This document shows positions 59,601 through 64,000 of a DNA stretch of 64,000 nucleotides, in pieces (position 1 is the stretch's first letter; every line of letters starts with the position of its first letter). The position numbers were made by a program, and so were the translations under genes. The stretch spans positions 3,109,655-3,173,654 of the forward strand of contig JACBWW010000023.1 of assembly GCA_020086605.1 (NCBI GenBank), in the 5' to 3' direction. The notes under the pieces are model-generated. The model saw nothing but the letters and a program-made list of their open reading frames with translations. It was not told where the DNA came from and searched no databases. Origin of the DNA: Lanius collurio (taxonomy: Eukaryota > Chordata > Aves > Passeriformes > Laniidae).

Positions 59601-62600
59601 CACAGGCTGTGAGCATGCCATGCAGGTGCTCTAGCCACGCCGTGGTGCAGAGGTGCCCATCCCAGAGCCAGCCCTGAAGCCTTGAACCTGACATTTCTCA
59701 GTCACCTTGTTTAGCTGGAAAATAGACCTAAGACAACATCAAAGTCCAGATGGGAGCAGGGCTGCTTTTTTACCACAGAAAGTGATTTACCTTCATGGCA
59801 GAAAGCGAGTCTCAACATCTGGATTGAATCACTCTGTCCTGCTGCAGCCAGCAGATGCTTCAACATCTGTGGAGTCCATGGGAAAGACTGAAGTGCTGCA
59901 AGTTGCAAAGCCTCTGTTAACCTTGAATGTGATTTGAAGCTCTGACCCATTTCAGATTGTTAATGGGGCATGCAATTGTAACAAGAGCACTTCACCAGGA
60001 AAACCACACTTCCCCTGCAGCCAAGAAGAGAGGAGGACAGGGCAAGTTTGGGTCTGGGCAGCCTGACCTACAAACCAATTTTGTGCACAGAGATGATTTG
60101 TTGGAAGACAGACCAATCTGCAGGTGTTCCTGGCTTCATAGGCTGCACCAAGTAAGAGTAAGGATAAAACAGACCCAAACTACCTACCTCTCTCAGGCAG
60201 CCATCCTGATGTTTGGGGTTATTGGAGAGCTAATTCAGGTAACACCATCACAGACAGAACAATTCACTATTTTCAACTTTTCATCCAAGCTGAAGCATAT
60301 GAACCAATACCTTGTAGCACAACTCCTGTCCTCCCTCTGCTCTGGCAAATCACTGCAAGCAGGCAGATTCTATGGGCTGGTTTGCATTTGGTGCTTTCCA
60401 AGGATCTGCAGTAAATCGGGCAATTGGCTACTGTCCAAAGAACCACCCCACACAGTCACACATGGCAGAGCTACACAACAGCAAGAGGCTCGCACTTCCC
60501 AGCTGCTCAGTGGAGCCCTGGCATGCTCCTGGCCATCCCTCCAGTACCTCCAGGTGCCCACTTGTGTTGTATGGTTTGAATGGACTCACTGAATTCCACA
60601 GGCATCTGCTAAGACCATGGGGATCAAAGGATGGTCTAGGTTCACATCTAAACTGACCCAGTCAAAGCCCAACCTTGCACAAAGCACTGCCAGCCTGAAT
60701 CTGGAAAGGCCAAGAAATGGCAGCTCATCACTTCCCTCCAAGACTGCTCTCACAGACCATTGCCCCTGCCCAGGCTCCAGAGGCTGGACTGCTTCTGTAC
60801 CGATTCCCAGTGGGAAGGAGTACAGGATATTACAGCCCTCCTCTTCTCCCCCAGCTCTGAGGAGTCCAGTGGCCCCAAGAACACCCAGCACTGCTGTTTC
60901 CCATTTGGAAAGGGGGATACCACACAAACCAGCTGCTTGATGTTCAGAGCAAGCAGCTCCCAGTGAGCCACTAGCACCACTGGCCCACAGGTGCCAGCCA
61001 GCAGCACCAGCACCACAGAGTGCCTTGTCACACACCCTGGTGAGGGATGCTGGGTATTGGCTGCCTTGCAGCTTCCCAGTGCTGGATCAGGCTCTGTTCA
61101 GGCAGCTGCCCATACCAACCCGCCCACACCCCACAGGCATGTTGGGGTACCTCTGGTTTTCCAAATTTGGCCAAAGCCTGTGCCAGGTGTGGGCTCATCT
61201 TCAAAGGCAAGGGCAGGCTCAGGACAGCAAACCAAGGGAGGCATGGAGATAGCTGCTGTCTTCCTCCCAGCCCAGGCCAAGCTACTGATCTCTGCTCTCC
61301 TCCTCATCCCCACCATCCTCCTGGGGCTGACCTCTCCCAGCCCCGGGCTGCACAGGAGGGCATTCTCCTCCTCCCTGAAAACAGCTGTGACATCCCTGAG
61401 GAAGACAGGATTAACACTTTCCTCACCCTCTGCCTCTAGCCAGGCTGCATCCACTGGAGCCATGCTCCTGGAGAACCTGGACCACTGGGATGCAGAAAAA
61501 AAGCCCCAAGGTCACAGCCCCAGACAAACACAGTACTGCAGGGGCTAGTGACCACTTGCTTTGCTAGCCCAGGGGATTCATCATGGGAAAGCACAGCATT
61601 CCTTGCTCCCCTCTAGCAGCAGGCAGCTGCCCATCTCTGCTCCAGCCAAACCCCAGTCCCACGTGCAACAGCCGAAATGCAAACCTGCAACAGATGGGAA
61701 ACGCCACAACTTTCCAGTCCCTGCTGCTACACAGGGTCAGCAGCTTTGCTCTGCAGCAGCTCTACAGCTGCTCTGCTATTTTCCCACTGAGCTACACAGT
61801 TAGTTTTCCTTCAATCCTTCCCATTACTAAGTTTTATTTAGCCAGAGATGTCCAGACCAGCACATGGGGCTGGAGCATCACATGCAGAGCTCAACATAGG
61901 GTTGTTCCTGGGGAGAGTGGGCAGCTGGAAGAGCTGAAATTCATCATCAGGGAGATAGAACAGCACTGCAGCCACCTTTCCTTGCCCCAGATAAGCATCA
62001 CTGAACCTGTGCAGGATTAAGACAGCGGCCAAGATGTGCATACAAGGAAATGATGCCCAAGGACTTTCAGGCTGAGACCTGCAATGCTCCATAGAGACAG
62101 AACTTTGTGCCATTTCTCAGTTGATCTGTAAGGTCCAGCACAACACACAGCATGGCAGAAGCTCTGTCCCCAGCCACACACACCTTCACCGGGGCCCAGC
62201 ATCCGAAGGCATCCAAGAGCATGCTGCTTGCTCTGCTGGGCTTTGCTTCCCAATGGCAAGAGGAGAAAGATCAGGCTGCGTTTCTCCCAGAAATGATCCT
62301 TCCCAGCTGCTCCCACAGGAGACACAGGCAGCTACTCAATACCTAGTTGCCTGGAATTAATCCGTAAAAGAATCAGGCTAATTACTATGCAAATACTCAA
62401 ATGAGGGATGCCATCCCCAGCAGAACAGCCCTCGCATCTGCCCCTTGGCAGGCACTTGCTGGAGCAGCAGTACATAAACGCCGATCCTGCACCACGGGCT
62501 GCACCTCAAACCTGTAAAACCACAAAGTATTTACAGCCAAGAGCAAACACATCAGAGCTGCAGAGGTGCCACCTCAATGCACTGGGGTAAGAACACCTTG

Positions 62601-64000
62601 TTCCAGTCACTGACTCACTAATTATACAGGCAATGCCAGAGAGCCAGGGCTGCCAGAGCCAGTGTGCCACAGGGCACCTGTGAGCACATGGCTGTCAGAC
62701 ATGTCCTCCCCAGGCAGCCCTGCCCTGCTGCAGCTTTGACCTTCACTCATTTGAATCATTCATTCATCCACTGCCTTGCTCCTCTAATCTTCCTCCTCCA
62801 GAGAGGATTCCCTGCACTTCCCACTGGTGCCAAAGAACCCCTGGAAGGGGGACCCAGGTCTTGCCTTAATTTTCTAGGAAACAGGCAAACTGCCTTCTCC
62901 AACTTCAGACCTTCCAAGCCCAGCCCAGACATTCCCACCAGGATGCAGGCTCCTGTCCTTAGGAGCACTTCCAAGGTCATGCCCACAAGTTTCCCTCCCC
63001 TCTGCATCCATGCGGAGCCAGCAGCACCTTCCAGGCACACCTGGAGCAAAAACCACCCCAGCTCCAGCACTTCCTCCTCATATCTCCATTACCATTGCAT
63101 CACAGCAAAGCACGGCTGAGCCTGGCTCTCATCCTCCGGTTCCACGGCCACAAGGAAGGAGTGAGAAAACCATGTATATACCAAGATATTCTAAAGAGCT
63201 TCAGCCACCAAGCCAGAGCTGTGCAAAACTTGGGAGCACAGCACAGTCCCTGAGGAGCAACCTTCCCCACCGAGGAGCTCTGGACCAGGCAGCCCAAAGA
63301 GGAGGCAGGCAGCAGCTGGACAGCTTTTCCCAAGGATACCCCTCACAGTGGAGGACCTTGTCACCAGCAGCTCCCTGGATGAAGCAGTGATGCTCAGCGT
63401 TGGGTAGCCAGCTCTGTTGTAGCCTCTAGAGATACTATGAGAATCTTTCCAAGAACAAGTACAGCTCCAGAGGGGAGGAAGAGAAGGGGAGGAGAGGGAA
63501 GCCCTTAGGCCAGCTGACGGGGTCCCAAGCCAGCACTCCGGCTCTGTCTCATCTTATCTCGGCACTTCCAGAGGAAGCAGCTCTCGGCATCGTGCTGCAA
63601 CTAGTGGTCAACACTCGAGGGGGCATTGCAACTCCCTGCTTCGGGGGGCACGTACAGCCTGGCCGGTTCTGCTTGGACGTGGAAGAGGATGAGGGATGCG
63701 CTGGCGGCGGTGGTTGGTCCCCAGCGGGACCCCGCTGACAGCAGCGTCCCGGTGCCTGCGGGACGCCCCAGTTCGCTCCCCGCCGAGCCCAGGCGGTGCC
63801 GTCGGGGCGTGGAGGCCGTGTCCCCGCACTCACCTGTGACAAGGACGGCTCTGCCCGCCACCGGCAGCAGCCCGCGGGGCGCCGCCCGCCACAGCAGCAG
63901 CCCGGCGGCGGTGGCGGCCAGGGCCAGCCCCAGGGGCAGCGGCAGCCAGGCGCGGCACAGGCTCTGCAGCGCGGCCAGCAGCGCCAGCGGCAGCACCAGC
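47644..64000 (-). CDS. HSD11B2: 11-beta-hydroxysteroid dehydrogenase type 2 (5' partial)
   Basis: Exons on minus are 64000(edge)-63834, 49872-49660, 49392-49207, 48606-48469 and 48005-47644, all joined in phase 1. This gives 354 visible residues against about 405 in human. The first codon near the edge is CTG then GTG, not ATG, so the start lies beyond 64000. Exon 1 encodes hydrophobic N-terminal membrane segments, then AVLVTG. The short-chain dehydrogenase signature is complete: Gly motif TGCDSGFG across exons 1-2, NNAG, catalytic Ser in TVSSPAG, and YGASK with Tyr and Lys. The enzyme sits in the ER membrane and uses NAD+ to convert cortisol or corticosterone to inactive 11-keto forms, protecting the mineralocorticoid receptor. 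The C-terminus (DTKKA) is shorter than in mammals. Order and tail-to-tail orientation with ATP6V0D1 match human. Confidence 0.96.
48006..48468 (-). other. HSD11B2 intron 4
   Basis: Donor ACAG|GTAAGA, acceptor CTCGCAG|GG. Nothing else recognised. Confidence 0.8.
48607..49206 (-). other. HSD11B2 intron 3
   Basis: Donor GCAG|GTGAGC, acceptor GTGCCAG|GT. It contains the degenerate tandem duplication 48770-48958. Confidence 0.8.
48770..48958. repeat. degenerate ~90-100 bp tandem duplication
   Basis: Copy 1 (48770-48870) and copy 2 (48871-48958) each read in order: ATTAATGTxTTTTAATG, an A-run, a GAGGAA segment, TTxCCC, CTGTCCAG or CTGGCCAG, TGTCA-CCCC, then ATGGAGG or GTGGAGG. They are diverged by substitutions and small indels. 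Confidence 0.7.
50246..50355. repeat. 55-bp tandem duplication, two copies
   Basis: Copies 50246-50300 and 50301-50355 are nearly identical, with CTCAAAAT versus CTCAGAAT and one difference at the end. It is a recent duplication about 370 bp into the intron from exon 2. Confidence 0.92.
51778..51794. repeat. A17 homopolymer
   Basis: Uninterrupted run of 17 As on plus in HSD11B2 intron 1. No target-site duplication or retrogene body was recognised beside it. Confidence 0.85.
53115..53350. repeat. degenerate ~30-bp minisatellite, about 7-8 copies
   Basis: Diverged units of the form AAGCTGTGAGCTG, then TGCATCCTCATCCC, then CxAGCC. Recognisable CTCATCC or close variants occur near 53133, 53165, 53191, 53228, 53258 and 53288. 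Frames through it give a repetitive Ser/His-rich pseudo-protein that is not a gene. Confidence 0.75.
57530..57709 (+). mobile_element. CR1 LINE fragment (sense)
   Basis: GTCCCTGGAAGTGTTCAAGG, CCAGGTTGGATG, GAGCAACCTGGTCTAGTAGA and a 3' tail TCTATGATTCTGAG are CR1 3'-end hallmarks. The copy is truncated. Confidence 0.92.
58211..58335 (-). mobile_element. CR1 LINE fragment (antisense)
   Basis: Plus-strand text AGGTTGGAAGGGACCTTAAA, CCATGGGCAGGGACA and CCAGCCTGGCCTTGAA is the reverse complement of a CR1 3' end. Short truncated copy. Confidence 0.9.
59396..59460 (-). mobile_element. CR1 LINE 3'-end remnant (antisense)
   Basis: TAGAATGACAGAATGG at the left end, followed by GGTTTGGCAGGGACCTGAAA and ATCACCTAATTCCAACTCCC. 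Only about 65 bp remain recognisable. Confidence 0.75.
62343..62405. promoter_or_regulatory. candidate intronic element with clustered homeodomain/POU sites
   Basis: Within about 40 bp are TTAATCC (62357-62363), CTAATTAC (62378-62385) and the POU octamer ATGCAAAT (62387-62394), in an AT-rich island within GC-rich intron. The function is inferred from motif clustering only. Confidence 0.3.
63620..64000 (-). promoter_or_regulatory. CpG island over HSD11B2 exon 1 (partial)
   Basis: High GC and CpG density rises toward the right edge and covers exon 1 and the start of intron 1. The core promoter and start codon lie outside the window. Confidence 0.65.

Larger units (their letters stand above)
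49873..63833 (-). other. HSD11B2 intron 1 (14 kb)
   Basis: Phase 1, donor ACAG|GTGAGT at 63833, acceptor CTTTCAG at 49873. It contains a 55-bp tandem duplication, an A17 run, a minisatellite, three CR1 fragments, a short AATTA microsatellite (54711-54728), a GGAT microsatellite (55961-55976) and a candidate conserved element (62343-62405). Many short open frames occur on both strands, but none shows a known domain or splice support. Human HSD11B2 is, from memory, a compact ~6-kb gene. Confidence 0.85.

Noticed and set aside
63994..63996. Apparent HSD11B2 start at 63996
   Set aside because: The codon is GTG, not ATG, and the frame stays open to the window edge with hydrophobic residues that continue the N-terminal membrane segment. 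The true start is outside the window.
1..64000. CRISPR arrays, phage, IS elements, endogenous retroviruses
   Set aside because: No regular spacer-repeat arrays, no LTR pairs and no retroviral or phage domains were seen; the only mobile DNA is CR1 fragments.

Overview
This is vertebrate nuclear DNA, almost certainly from a bird or another sauropsid. The genes are split into many exons with GT-AG introns, the promoters sit in CpG islands, the poly(A) signals are AATAAA, and the only recognisable transposons are short truncated CR1 LINE fragments. Codon use and GC content are unremarkable for a gene-dense avian chromosome. I see no bacterial, phage, CRISPR or viral content.

Layout from left to right: (1) a tRNA-Lys(UUU) gene at 223-295 (+). 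(2) A complete SNRK-like AMPK-related protein kinase on the minus strand (start codon 5391, stop 1605, five coding exons, 640 aa). Its 5' side holds a ~39-bp degenerate minisatellite (5561-6260) and a CpG-island promoter with a perfect CRE. (3) A 1.7-kb divergent intergenic region, then AGRP (agouti-related peptide) on the plus strand, with a TATA box at 8146 and coding exons between 9034 and 10369 (156 aa). (4) ATP6V0D1 on the plus strand, the V-ATPase Vo subunit d1 (11609-45347, eight coding exons, 351 aa), with two CACGTG boxes just upstream of the ATG and very large introns 1 and 2. (5) HSD11B2 on the minus strand (47644 to beyond 64000), 11-beta-hydroxysteroid dehydrogenase type 2. Five exons are visible; the first is cut by the right edge, so the start codon is not in the window. 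Its intron 1 is about 14 kb.

The order and orientation AGRP> ATP6V0D1> <HSD11B2 match what I know of human 16q22, which supports orthology. In mammals the neighbour beyond AGRP is, from memory, RIPOR1; here it is a SNRK paralogue placed head to head with AGRP. The genes are not an operon and do not form one pathway. AGRP is a melanocortin-receptor antagonist made in hypothalamic neurons, ATP6V0D1 is a housekeeping proton-pump subunit, HSD11B2 inactivates glucocorticoids in mineralocorticoid target cells, and SNRK-family kinases are LKB1-activated metabolic kinases. The most distinctive part of the window is the 5.4-8.2 kb divergent SNRK-like/AGRP region.

No new defence, toxin or mobile system was found. 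The remaining sequence is introns with few repeats. I flag several tandem duplications, two G-rich/G-quadruplex candidates, candidate conserved non-coding elements, and a CR1 insertion 11 bp from an essential splice donor. All exon boundaries were derived by hand from reading frame plus splice consensus; the phases of all four genes close correctly.
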